64,000 nucleotides of DNA from Callipepla californica brunnescens (taxonomy: Eukaryota; Chordata; Aves; Galliformes; Odontophoridae): assembly GCA_023055505.1 (NCBI GenBank), contig JALIRH010000063.1, positions 1,133,501 to 1,197,500 on the forward strand, given 5' to 3'. The notes under the pieces are model-generated. The model was not told where the DNA came from and ran no database searches. It saw only the letters and a list, made by a program, of their open reading frames with translations. Position 1 is the stretch's first letter. The number at the start of each line of letters is the position of its first letter. The translations under genes and the position numbers were made by a program. This document shows positions 61,101 through 64,000 of this stretch, one piece after another.

Positions 61101-63984
61101 TTATAGCTCACTGATTGTGGCTCTCTGTCAGTCATCAAGCAATCTATGTAAAAGAGTTGAAGGTTATAATCTCACCCCTTTCTTTCTCCTTTGCAGAAGT
61201 TTGTCAATAATGTTCCTTTGGATGGAAAATTCTTCGAGACAAGGAATGGCATATTAATTGGGGTTTCACAGGTCCTCCAGATACAGAAGAATCGTTGCAC
61301 TGCCAATACCACCACTATACAAAGGGTAATGATGATTTCAGTTTACCGGCTACAAGTTCCTCTATGAAATGCATGGGAGTCATGACCATAGTCCAGCCTC
61401 CATGTTTCTTGTGGCTTTTGGCCATCTGAAGATTGTAAGGTCAGACTGAGGCAGGCCTACATACAGGATCTTCAGGCTTGCAGACAGCTCTGCCTCAGCT
61501 GAGAGGATCAAGAGAGGGATAATGTATTATCTTTTTTGCTTTGTTTAGTGTTTTTAGTGGTACAGTCTCATTGCCAGAGTGCAAAAAGAAGACCTTGTGT
61601 GAATGTAGCCAGGAGCTGAGGGACAAGCATTGTGATTTTTCTTTCAGTGTTCTGAGTCATGGAAATAGATAAAACTATCTTTGTCCCAGCTAGTAGCCTG
61701 TACAGCACCATTTGTAGTCTAGGATTAGTGTCTTGGTGCTACACAGGTAGAGGGGACACATGTGACTTGTCCTGTTCTCTGTGCCCTAGGCAAGGTGTGG
61801 CAAATGCGAGAAGGGAATCAAGTGTCCTCCAGGATCAGTTCTTGTGGTAAGTCTTCGGTTCATGTGGCATCTCATAGACTGTTAACTGATAGTGCTTTGA
61901 TAGTTCTATAACCTCAAAAATTCTGTCCTTGAGTGGCTCGTTAATTAGCAAATGTTGCAAGAGAAAGCAGAAACCAAGGAAATTTTATGCAGGAAAAACA
62001 CAAATGTGAACGATGAGACACCTTACAGAGGTGGCACCATGTCTTTGCTTGAATTTCAGGACTGCTTTAAAGCAGTAGTGTGGGGAGCTTCCCCTGGTAG
62101 GAATGAAAATCAGATTTATTTTTATATCACTTCCTCTTGGGATGTTATCACCAAGGGTACATGCACCAATAGCAGTTTCCTAGCCCAGACTGTGGATGTG
62201 TTCCTGGAGATTGGCTGGTTGTACCTCCAGTTTGTTTGCGAGTGAGTGACAAACACTATCTGTGGGGAAAACAATCACCATTCCATCTCTCTGCTGGCTG
62301 TGAACTGCCTAGCAGCCACATCTGATTGCTTATAAGCTTCATTATGCCAAAAGTTTGCCAACTACTTTTTCTCAGTATTCATGTTGACATGCATGCTACA
62401 GATCTGTCAGGTAACAAGGCAGATGGCAACCTCACGCCAGGTCTAGAGATGGCTCACTGCTCTCAGCCTTAGATATCCAGATTTTTAGGGCTGTTCCTGG
62501 AAGGTAAAAAGCTTAATTCCTCTGTTATGCTGGTGCGCTGCTATATGCATCAGAACTTACACAATCTGTCTGAGAATTGTGGTGTCTGCTATCTGTACCT
62601 GTGTTAATTATATTGGCAGGAATTTCCAGGAAGCGAGAATCTCCCTCGCTGTGAATTGCGCTCTGGAGTCATGGGTTGCCATTTCATCTGTGCAAAAGTT
62701 TCTCTGGTGAGAAATACATTTGGTTTGGATTCATTTTGATAAAAGTGAGTAAGGCACTAGAAACACAGCTGTGGAAACACAGACTGTGCTGAACTGACAT
62801 CATGCCTGAATGTGTGCTGATGCACAGCTGAGATGGGGCTATTCTGGACATTGCTCTCCATCCTGGAGATAGAGGGCACCAGAGAAAAAGACTGACTAAA
62901 GGAAATGTCTGTGCAGTGAGGGATTGAGGTCAGCTGCTCTTGGGTTCTGCTATAGAAGAAGAGAAGGAGTTGAATGTTTATAGTAGGAAATGAGTCATGA
63001 CTGATGGTATTTCACTTGTGCATGTGCCTTTTTGAATAACTGATGACTAATTGGAGCCAAACCAAAGTCAGGAACAGGTCTCACTGTTACTGCATCCTCA
63101 CCAGTTCTAAGGAAAGAGACTGTGAGAATATTCCTGAAGAGGAAATGGTAAAAGAAAGGCTTGTGTGAATTTGACCCCTCTTAGGTGTTGAAACATCTCT
63201 CTGGGAAGTTTGGTGGAAATAGAAAATAGGGAAGGGACAGAGGCAGTTGGAAATAGCATGCCCACAGTCATTCCAGCCTGCTCTGGGCACTTCTGCCTCT
63301 CTTCCCTGAATTATGTTTCTCTTCACCTGTATTATCCAACCAGGTCTCATCATATTTGCCTCCCTCTGTGGGTGAATGCAGAGAGGGAGCAGTGAAATGA
63401 AGCTTCTGAACTGAACCGCTTTCTGGCAGAGCCTCTCTGCGCTCAACGGAGTATTACAGTGATGGCATGCAGGGGACACAGGCAGGAGATAAACTGGATG
63501 GGCAAGGGGCTGAACATTTGTGTCACAAAATGACCAGCATTGCTCAAGCAGCTGTACACATCCTTTACATGAGGTCTGGGCAGCTGAGAGCCCCATTCTT
63601 AGGGGGTCATTCCACCCAACCTGCTGACAGCTGCTCTTCTCACATTTTGTCAGGAGTGGTGTCTGTTGAATAGTTAAAGGAGCAGAGTATCTTCCATAAT
63701 AAATCCATGAGCCCAGGGGACATGCTTTTACTAGTTCATCTGTGCTGCATCAGACAGCTCACCCCCACCTGCTTTTGTTGGTTCCCAGAAGTCTGTCTGC
63801 TGCCCCGGCTACTACGGACACATGTGTGAGATGTGCCCAGGAAAGCCAGGCCAGTGGTGCTCTGGGAACGGAGAATGCCTGGATGGCATCGAAGGCAGCG
63901 GAGAGTGCCAATGCCAGGAAGGTTTCCATGGCACAGCTTGTGAAATGTGTGAAGTGGGACGATATGGAGCTGACTGCAAATCAG
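21274..63984 (+). CDS. STAB1: STAB1 (stabilin-1), 5' half of gene, 38 visible coding exons
   Basis: Stabilin-1 (CLEVER-1, FEEL-1) is a large type I membrane scavenger receptor of sinusoidal endothelium and alternatively activated macrophages. It is known to take up SPARC, modified LDL and other ligands and to sort lysosomal cargo. The 38 exons listed separately join in continuous phase for about 1387 codons. They encode a signal peptide, Cys-rich/EGF block 1, FAS1-1, FAS1-2, a Cys linker, EGF block 2, FAS1-3, FAS1-4 and the start of EGF block 3. Human stabilin-1 has about 2570 residues, so the remaining FAS1 domains, the Link domain, the membrane span and the tail lie to the right. Alignment with human stabilin-1 is clear in nearly every exon. 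STAB2 is the nearest alternative; the exon-by-exon match and the adjacency to NISCH favour STAB1. Confidence 0.97.
25992..26282 (+). pseudogene. SLC16A10-like C-terminal fragment (putative retrocopy or stray exon)
   Basis: An open frame to TGA at 26280-26282 encodes [20 protein letters not shown], the last membrane segment of a monocarboxylate-transporter-family protein. A hydrophilic tail follows, with KERAK...[12 protein letters not shown]. The best remembered match is SLC16A10 (TAT1, aromatic amino-acid transporter), whose tail also has EKML-N; SLC16A2 fits less well. Upstream, 25941-25961 reads FLDKLAYN, reminiscent of the preceding loop, but about 32 unrelated bases intervene. A possible AG acceptor lies just before CTGTATCTTTCTCT. 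No other transporter exon was found, so a relic is likelier than a working gene. The frame reads past the homologous tail for about 30 residues. Confidence 0.6.
26683..26757 (+). mobile_element. CR1 LINE 3' tip, sense orientation
   Basis: GGTGGATGGTTGGACTGAGA, GATCTTGAGGTCTTTTCCAA and the tail CCTATGACTCTATGATTCT form the last 75 bases of a CR1 element. Confidence 0.85.
27609..27745 (+). CDS. STAB1: STAB1 exon 2 (N-terminal Cys-rich)
   Basis: After a long T-run and ATTAAG, the exon encodes [20 protein letters not shown] and SCPKGWLKA...LRNC, ending in phase 2. It matches human CDVKTTFVTHVPCTSCAA and CPSGWLRE, including all cysteines. The acceptor AG is not preceded by C, so splicing here may be modest. 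Confidence 0.92.
28528..28643 (+). CDS. STAB1: STAB1 exon 3
   Basis: Phase 2 in, phase 1 out. Encodes [20 protein letters not shown] and [13 protein letters not shown], aligning with human YEVQLGGSMVSMSGC and KACCPGYWGSRCH. Acceptor TTTTAAG, donor GTAAGT. Confidence 0.94.
29181..29266 (+). CDS. STAB1: STAB1 exon 4 (EGF-like)
   Basis: Encodes [20 protein letters not shown] and NGTCICK, the classical stabilin laminin/EGF-type module. Acceptor CTGCTAG, donor GTCAGC, ending in phase 0. Confidence 0.95.
30287..30356 (+). CDS. STAB1: STAB1 exon 5 (EGF-like, second half)
   Basis: Encodes [20 protein letters not shown] and CQS, completing the module begun in exon 4. Acceptor CCTTCTAG, donor GTAAGG, phase 1 out. 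Confidence 0.95.
31045..31140 (+). CDS. STAB1: STAB1 exon 6 (EGF-like)
   Basis: One EGF-like repeat: [20 protein letters not shown] then [12 protein letters not shown]. Phase 1 at both ends, acceptor CATTTCAG, donor GTAAAC. Confidence 0.95.
31447..31563 (+). CDS. STAB1: STAB1 exon 7 (EGF-like)
   Basis: Phase 1 to phase 1. Encodes [20 protein letters not shown] and [15 protein letters not shown], an EGF repeat aligned with human ELPVCQELRCPQNTQC. Confidence 0.95.
32068..32264 (+). CDS. STAB1: STAB1 exon 8 (EGF-like, two repeats)
   Basis: Encodes [30 protein letters not shown] and [20 protein letters not shown]. The GYxGDGxxC motif and the NPC...NGGC start of a second repeat are typical of stabilins. 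Ends in phase 0 before GTAAGG. Confidence 0.96.
32470..32603 (+). CDS. STAB1: STAB1 exon 9 (EGF-like)
   Basis: Encodes [19 protein letters not shown] and [20 protein letters not shown], finishing one repeat and beginning another. Acceptor CCATTAG, donor GTACAC, phase 2 out. Confidence 0.93.
32604..33797 (+). other. STAB1 intron 9, 1.2 kb, nothing recognised
   Basis: No repeat family, extra exon or RNA gene was recognised on either strand. Confidence 0.55.
33798..33925 (+). CDS. STAB1: STAB1 exon 10 (last EGF of block 1, start of FAS1-1)
   Basis: Encodes [20 protein letters not shown] and then the first FAS1 helices ([12 protein letters not shown]). Acceptor CCTCCAG, donor GTAAGT, phase 1 out. 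Human counterpart: CVCRESEVGDGRACYGHLL. Confidence 0.93.
33926..34888 (+). other. STAB1 intron 10, nothing recognised
   Basis: About 1 kb of unique-looking sequence, with a G8 run at 33972-33979 as the only local peculiarity. Confidence 0.5.
34889..34980 (+). CDS. STAB1: STAB1 exon 11 (FAS1-1)
   Basis: Encodes [20 protein letters not shown], the FAS1 H1 motif with GPFTVFVP, ending in phase 0 at GTAAGT. Confidence 0.95.
34981..36510 (+). other. STAB1 intron 11, 1.5 kb, nothing recognised
   Basis: No feature was recognised. Short overlapping open frames only. Confidence 0.55.
36511..36633 (+). CDS. STAB1: STAB1 exon 12 (FAS1-1)
   Basis: Encodes [18 protein letters not shown] and [15 protein letters not shown], aligned with human QLCRQHIIAGQHILED and WTLAGQEITV. 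The acceptor is TTCCACAAAG, weak because AAG follows a non-pyrimidine run. Phase and homology support it. Confidence 0.92.
36634..38616 (+). other. STAB1 intron 12, 2.0 kb
   Basis: Contains a 28-base A run (37169-37196). Otherwise no gene, repeat family or exon was recognised. Confidence 0.6.
37169..37196. repeat. A28 homopolymer
   Basis: Twenty-eight consecutive A residues, flanked by GTCGTGGAGC and GTACACAG. It may be a retroposon tail, but the sequence before it was not recognised. Confidence 0.9.
38617..38763 (+). CDS. STAB1: STAB1 exon 13 (FAS1-1, H2 motif)
   Basis: Encodes [18 protein letters not shown] and [19 protein letters not shown], the FAS1 H2 motif (NGVIHVVD) that closes the domain. 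Acceptor TTACCCAG, donor GTATGC, phase 0. Confidence 0.95.
38764..40097 (+). other. STAB1 intron 13, 1.3 kb, nothing recognised
   Basis: Several overlapping open frames between 39440 and 39960 on both strands show no domain and no usable splice sites in phase. Confidence 0.55.
40098..40160 (+). CDS. STAB1: STAB1 exon 14 (FAS1-2 start)
   Basis: Twenty-one codons reading [20 protein letters not shown] plus E, nearly identical to human. Acceptor CTTGCAG, donor GTAAGC. Confidence 0.96.
40161..40910 (+). other. STAB1 intron 14, nothing recognised
   Basis: Non-coding, T-rich toward the acceptor. No repeat recognised. Confidence 0.5.
40911..41024 (+). CDS. STAB1: STAB1 exon 15 (FAS1-2, H1 motif)
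   Basis: Encodes [20 protein letters not shown] and [15 protein letters not shown]. Acceptor TTTTTGTAG, donor GTAAGG, phase 0 at both ends. Confidence 0.97.
41411..41464 (+). CDS. STAB1: STAB1 exon 16 (FAS1-2, YH motif)
   Basis: A 54-base exon, [18 protein letters not shown], carrying the FAS1 (Y/H)H motif implicated in integrin and ligand contacts in this fold. Acceptor TTCCTTAG, donor GTAAGG. Confidence 0.95.
41465..42556 (+). other. STAB1 intron 16, 1.1 kb, nothing recognised
   Basis: AT-rich unique-looking sequence with no recognisable element. Confidence 0.55.
42557..42637 (+). CDS. STAB1: STAB1 exon 17 (FAS1-2)
   Basis: Twenty-seven codons, [20 protein letters not shown] and SINISAD, between TTTTTTTCAG and GTAAGT. 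Aligns with human LTVEKLISKGRILTMANQ. Confidence 0.96.
42935..43093 (+). CDS. STAB1: STAB1 exon 18 (FAS1-2, H2 motif)
   Basis: Encodes [30 protein letters not shown] and [10 protein letters not shown], closing FAS1-2 with NGIIHTVD. Acceptor CACATCAG, donor GTAAGT. The retroviral insertion begins 227 bases downstream. Confidence 0.97.
43316..43320. repeat. Target-site duplication CTCAG (left copy)
   Basis: CTCAG directly precedes the LTR terminus TGTCAC and is repeated exactly after the right LTR at 49107-49111. Confidence 0.9.
43321..44260 (-). repeat. 3' LTR of the endogenous retrovirus (940 bp)
   Basis: It opens TGTCACGCTCC and closes TCTTTCACA on the + strand (TGT...ACA ends). Relative to the other LTR it lacks 122 bases (equivalent to 48297-48418) and has a 12-base insertion near 43409. 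On the element strand an AATAAA lies at 43440-43435. Confidence 0.93.
44330..44353. repeat. A24 homopolymer inside the retrovirus
   Basis: Twenty-four consecutive A residues (T on the element strand) lie between the env remnant and the 3' LTR, followed by a purine-rich stretch at 44359-44399. Confidence 0.9.
44436..44878 (-). pseudogene. Retroviral env transmembrane-subunit remnant
   Basis: In minus-strand frame 44878-44600 a segment contains [20 protein letters not shown], a CX7CC-type motif followed by the hydrophilic run expected in an Env TM ectodomain. In another frame, about 44610-44436, the hydrophobic run [18 protein letters not shown] followed by a short tail and stop looks like the membrane anchor. 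The frame change between them means the gene is broken. The surface subunit is not recognisable. Confidence 0.7.
44879..46051 (-). other. Degenerate internal retroviral sequence, pol not found
   Basis: Short minus-strand frames (for example 45865-45590 and 45435-45241) have no recognised catalytic motif. The first lies in frame with the gag end and may be a gag/pol-junction remnant. No YXDD or integrase signature was seen. Confidence 0.5.
46052..47319 (-). pseudogene. Retroviral gag remnant (coiled coil, capsid-like region), broken
   Basis: The minus-strand frame at 47319-47062 begins [17 protein letters not shown] and contains a coiled-coil-like heptad stretch ([20 protein letters not shown]). 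A frame shift at an A-run near 47064 leads into 47051-46608, with [20 protein letters not shown] and [14 protein letters not shown], capsid-like sequence resembling gag proteins common in avian endogenous retroviruses. A second shift near 46640 and an in-frame TAG near 46260 follow, then a basic tail to 46052. At least three breaks make it non-functional. Confidence 0.78.
47400..48030 (-). other. Retroviral leader (5' untranslated region)
   Basis: The segment between the primer site and gag holds diverged tandem repeats. The clearest pair is spaced 133 bases apart. Confidence 0.7.
47771..48000. repeat. Diverged tandem repeat, period 133 bp
   Basis: TTCAATATGTGGAG...GATCTT starts at 47771 and again at 47904. 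Both copies then share CACTCC, CAACTCCAG and AGGT.CACACA. Weaker related text upstream (for example 47520-47560) suggests more decayed units. Confidence 0.8.
48031..48048 (-). promoter_or_regulatory. Primer-binding site, tRNA-Ser type
   Basis: On the element strand TGGCATAGTCGGCAGGAT lies 7 bases after the 5' LTR end. From known tRNA-Ser (AGA/UGA/CGA) 3' ends the complementary site would read TGGCGTAGTCGGCAGGAT, so 17 of 18 bases agree. The single difference is a CpG to CpA change. Confidence 0.8.
48056..49106 (-). repeat. 5' LTR of the endogenous retrovirus (1051 bp)
   Basis: It opens TGTCACATTCC and closes TCTTTCACA on the + strand. AATAAA on the element strand (48163-48158) lies about 100 bases before the LTR 3' edge, as expected for an R/U5 border. 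A GA-rich microsatellite (about 48249-48271) occurs in both LTRs. Confidence 0.93.
49107..49111. repeat. Target-site duplication CTCAG (right copy)
   Basis: An exact repeat of 43316-43320 immediately after the right LTR terminus TTCACA. Confidence 0.9.
49677..49739 (+). CDS. STAB1: STAB1 exon 19 (Cys linker)
   Basis: Twenty-one codons, [20 protein letters not shown] plus L, match human GSCVDCQALNTSTCPPNSVK. The acceptor is CATAACAG. The donor GTGATT is non-consensus at +5, so splicing may be weak. Confidence 0.92.
50444..50578 (-). mobile_element. CR1 LINE 3' end, reverse orientation
   Basis: Begins ATCATAGAATGGCTTGGGCT and runs through CAACCCCCTGCCACAAGCAG to GGGTTGCCCAGAGCCCCAT, the last about 135 bases of a CR1. 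Confidence 0.9.
50695..50956. repeat. Long polypyrimidine (C/T) tract
   Basis: About 260 bases are almost entirely C and T on the + strand with scattered A and very few G. It lies 220 bases upstream of exon 20. Confidence 0.9.
51176..51277 (+). CDS. STAB1: STAB1 exon 20 (Cys linker)
   Basis: Encodes [20 protein letters not shown] and [12 protein letters not shown], nearly identical to human [16 protein letters not shown]. Acceptor TTCTACAG, donor GTGAGT, phase 0. Confidence 0.97.
51278..52287 (+). other. STAB1 intron 20, 1.0 kb
   Basis: Contains a CR1 tip at 52077-52136. Nothing else was recognised. The open frame running on from exon 20 is read-through. Confidence 0.6.
52077..52136 (+). 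mobile_element. CR1 LINE 3' tip, sense orientation
   Basis: GGACTTGATGATCTTAAAGG followed by CCTTTTTCCAATCTAAATGATTC is a sense CR1 terminus. Confidence 0.8.
52288..52374 (+). CDS. STAB1: STAB1 exon 21 (EGF block 2)
   Basis: Encodes [20 protein letters not shown] and TNPCYGRGN. Acceptor GTCTCAG, donor GTGAGT, phase 0. It opens the second EGF block with the CCxGFFGPDC signature. Confidence 0.97.
52787..52898 (+). CDS. STAB1: STAB1 exon 22 (EGF-like)
   Basis: Encodes [20 protein letters not shown] and [17 protein letters not shown]. The donor is GTTGGT, atypical at +3. Homology to human [14 protein letters not shown] fixes the exon. Confidence 0.96.
53420..53603 (+). CDS. STAB1: STAB1 exon 23 (EGF-like)
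   Basis: Encodes [31 protein letters not shown] and [17 protein letters not shown]. Acceptor ATTGACAG, donor GTCAGT, phase 2 out. Confidence 0.97.
53863..53956 (+). CDS. STAB1: STAB1 exon 24 (EGF-like)
   Basis: Encodes [20 protein letters not shown] and [12 protein letters not shown]. Acceptor TTTTTAAG, donor GTAAGT, phase 0 out. Confidence 0.96.
54786..54945 (+). CDS. STAB1: STAB1 exon 25 (EGF-like)
   Basis: Encodes [32 protein letters not shown] and [14 protein letters not shown]. Acceptor TCCCGCAG. The last exonic base is 54944, followed by GTATGG (the end given here may be off by one). Confidence 0.95.
55761..55856 (+). CDS. STAB1: STAB1 exon 26 (EGF-like)
   Basis: Thirty-two codons, [20 protein letters not shown] and [12 protein letters not shown], between CCCTGCAG and GTGAGT. 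Matches human SRCTCKLGFAGDGYQC. Confidence 0.97.
56248..56343 (+). CDS. STAB1: STAB1 exon 27 (EGF-like)
   Basis: Thirty-two codons, [20 protein letters not shown] and [12 protein letters not shown], end EGF block 2. Acceptor GTTTACAG, donor GTGAGT. Confidence 0.97.
56930..56977 (+). CDS. STAB1: STAB1 exon 28 (FAS1-3 start)
   Basis: A 48-base exon, [16 protein letters not shown], aligned with human ELEANAHFSIFYQWLK. Acceptor TTTGGAAG, donor GTAAGA. Confidence 0.93.
57275..57813 (+). mobile_element. Avian endogenous retrovirus solo LTR in STAB1 intron 28
   Basis: The block starts TGTCCTGGTTTCAG and contains CTGGGGCAGTTGGCCTGAAC, CAAAGGAATATCCCATTCCA, GGACTGGCTGGGCACCAGTC and a GTGTGGTGCTGAGCTGCTG end. 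I recognise this as a family of LTRs widespread in bird genomes. No second LTR or internal region is present. The right border (about 57813) and target duplication are unclear. Confidence 0.8.
57966..58096 (+). CDS. STAB1: STAB1 exon 29 (FAS1-3, H1 motif)
   Basis: Encodes [20 protein letters not shown] and [13 protein letters not shown] (last codon split). Acceptor ACAACAG, donor GTATGA, phase 2 out. NVTVLVPS is the FAS1 H1 strand. Confidence 0.96.
58480..58591 (+). CDS. STAB1: STAB1 exon 30 (FAS1-3)
   Basis: Encodes [20 protein letters not shown] and [17 protein letters not shown]. Acceptor CCCTTCAG, donor GTAAGA, phase 0 out. Aligns with human AHFLQGALFEEEL. Confidence 0.96.
58820..58897 (+). 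CDS. STAB1: STAB1 exon 31 (FAS1-3, H2 motif)
   Basis: Twenty-six codons, [20 protein letters not shown] and IHILSK, the H2 motif NGIIHILS. Acceptor TTTTGCAG, donor GTACAA. Confidence 0.97.
59272..59373 (+). CDS. STAB1: STAB1 exon 32 (FAS1-3 end, FAS1-4 start)
   Basis: Encodes [20 protein letters not shown] and [14 protein letters not shown]. Acceptor TTCTGCAG, donor GTAAGC, phase 0. Confidence 0.97.
59887..59892. repeat. Target-site duplication GTAATT (left copy)
   Basis: GTAATT abuts the LTR terminus TGTAGGGC and recurs exactly at 60230-60235. Confidence 0.85.
59893..60229. mobile_element. Solo LTR, 337 bp, in STAB1 intron 32
   Basis: The block starts TGTAGGGC and ends CCCATACA (TGT...ACA termini) between perfect 6-bp direct repeats. 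No internal retroviral sequence or second LTR is present, so it arose by LTR-LTR recombination or is a 337-bp element of LTR type. Orientation cannot be fixed: no AATAAA is visible inside. The family was not identified. Confidence 0.78.
60230..60235. repeat. Target-site duplication GTAATT (right copy)
   Basis: An exact repeat of 59887-59892 directly after CCCATACA. Confidence 0.85.
60279..60386 (+). CDS. STAB1: STAB1 exon 33 (FAS1-4, H1 motif)
   Basis: Encodes [20 protein letters not shown], then [23 protein letters not shown] is the H1 strand. Acceptor CTTCTAG, donor GTAAGC. The exon starts only 44 bases after the solo LTR's right duplication. Confidence 0.96.
60892..61023 (+). CDS. STAB1: STAB1 exon 34 (FAS1-4)
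   Basis: Forty-four codons with [20 protein letters not shown] and [18 protein letters not shown]. Acceptor GATTTAG, donor GTAAGG, phase 0. Human counterpart: VRHHVVLGEALS. Confidence 0.96.
61197..61325 (+). CDS. STAB1: STAB1 exon 35 (FAS1-4, domain end)
   Basis: Encodes [20 protein letters not shown] and [14 protein letters not shown]. The second-half motif reads NGILIGVSQ rather than the usual NG(V/I)IH. Human stabilin-1 FAS1-4 is similarly altered (SLIGLSGVL). Acceptor TTTGCAG, donor GTAATG. Confidence 0.94.
61790..61846 (+). CDS. STAB1: STAB1 exon 36 (Cys linker)
   Basis: Nineteen codons, [19 protein letters not shown], between GCCCTAG and GTAAGT. Aligns with human KCVNCTRRFRCTQGFQL. 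Confidence 0.92.
61847..62619 (+). other. STAB1 intron 36, nothing recognised
   Basis: About 0.8 kb of unique-looking sequence. A 97-codon open frame at 61952 has no splice context or family resemblance. Confidence 0.55.
62620..62706 (+). CDS. STAB1: STAB1 exon 37
   Basis: Twenty-nine codons, [20 protein letters not shown] and HFICAKVSL, between ATTGGCAG and GTGAGA. Matches the human CVYRSGFSFSRGCSYTCAKK spacing of cysteines. Confidence 0.92.
62707..63788 (+). other. STAB1 intron 37, nothing recognised
   Basis: About 1.1 kb. A 169-codon minus-strand open frame (63596-63087) has no recognisable domain and was not accepted as a gene. Confidence 0.55.
63789..63984 (+). CDS. STAB1: STAB1 exon 38 (EGF block 3 start)
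   Basis: Encodes [39 protein letters not shown] and [20 protein letters not shown]. Acceptor GTTCCCAG, donor GTGACA, phase 1 out. The gene continues to the right of the window. Confidence 0.97.
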
Positions 63985-64000
63985 GTGACAGCGATGGCTA

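Noticed and set aside
63087..63596. 169-codon minus-strand open frame in STAB1 intron 37
   Set aside because: No domain, no homology recognised, and no promoter or splice context; chance frame.

Overview
The window is vertebrate nuclear DNA, almost certainly from a bird and most likely a galliform such as chicken. Genes are split into short exons with GT-AG introns. The background carries many CR1 LINE 3' ends, which are diagnostic of birds, together with avian-type LTR elements. Species and chromosome are inferences.

Two protein-coding genes lie head to tail on the + strand, in the same NISCH-STAB1 order as human 3p21. Region 1-14.8 kb is the 3' part of NISCH (nischarin): 14 coding exons from the middle of the leucine-rich repeats to the stop codon at 14036-14038, then a 3' UTR with a poly(A) signal at 14765. 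The PX domain lies upstream of the window. Region 14.8-21.2 kb is intergenic, with no gene recognised. It holds a CR1 element and two inverted repeats near 18.0-18.8 kb. Region 21.27 kb to the window end is the 5' half of STAB1 (stabilin-1), a scavenger receptor: 38 coding exons from the signal peptide to the first exon of the third EGF block. These give about 1387 codons in unbroken phase: N-terminal Cys-rich/EGF block, FAS1-1, FAS1-2, EGF block 2, FAS1-3, FAS1-4, start of EGF block 3. The gene runs off the right edge.

The interesting material sits in introns. STAB1 intron 18 contains a 5.8-kb endogenous retrovirus (43321-49106), antisense to STAB1. It has two LTRs, a perfect 5-bp target duplication (CTCAG), a primer-binding site matching tRNA-Ser at 17 of 18 bases, a leader with a 133-bp tandem repeat, a broken gag, no visible pol, and an env transmembrane remnant. 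Intron 32 holds a 337-bp solo LTR with a perfect 6-bp target duplication. Intron 28 holds another avian LTR. STAB1 intron 1 carries an intact 94-codon reading frame resembling the C-terminus of the amino-acid transporter SLC16A10, with no other transporter exons seen nearby.

No operon, CRISPR array or new defence system is present. The best leads are the pol-less retrovirus and its leader repeats, the SLC16A10-like fragment, and the inverted repeats in the intergenic region. All coordinates and splice sites were read by eye, and percentages are eye estimates.
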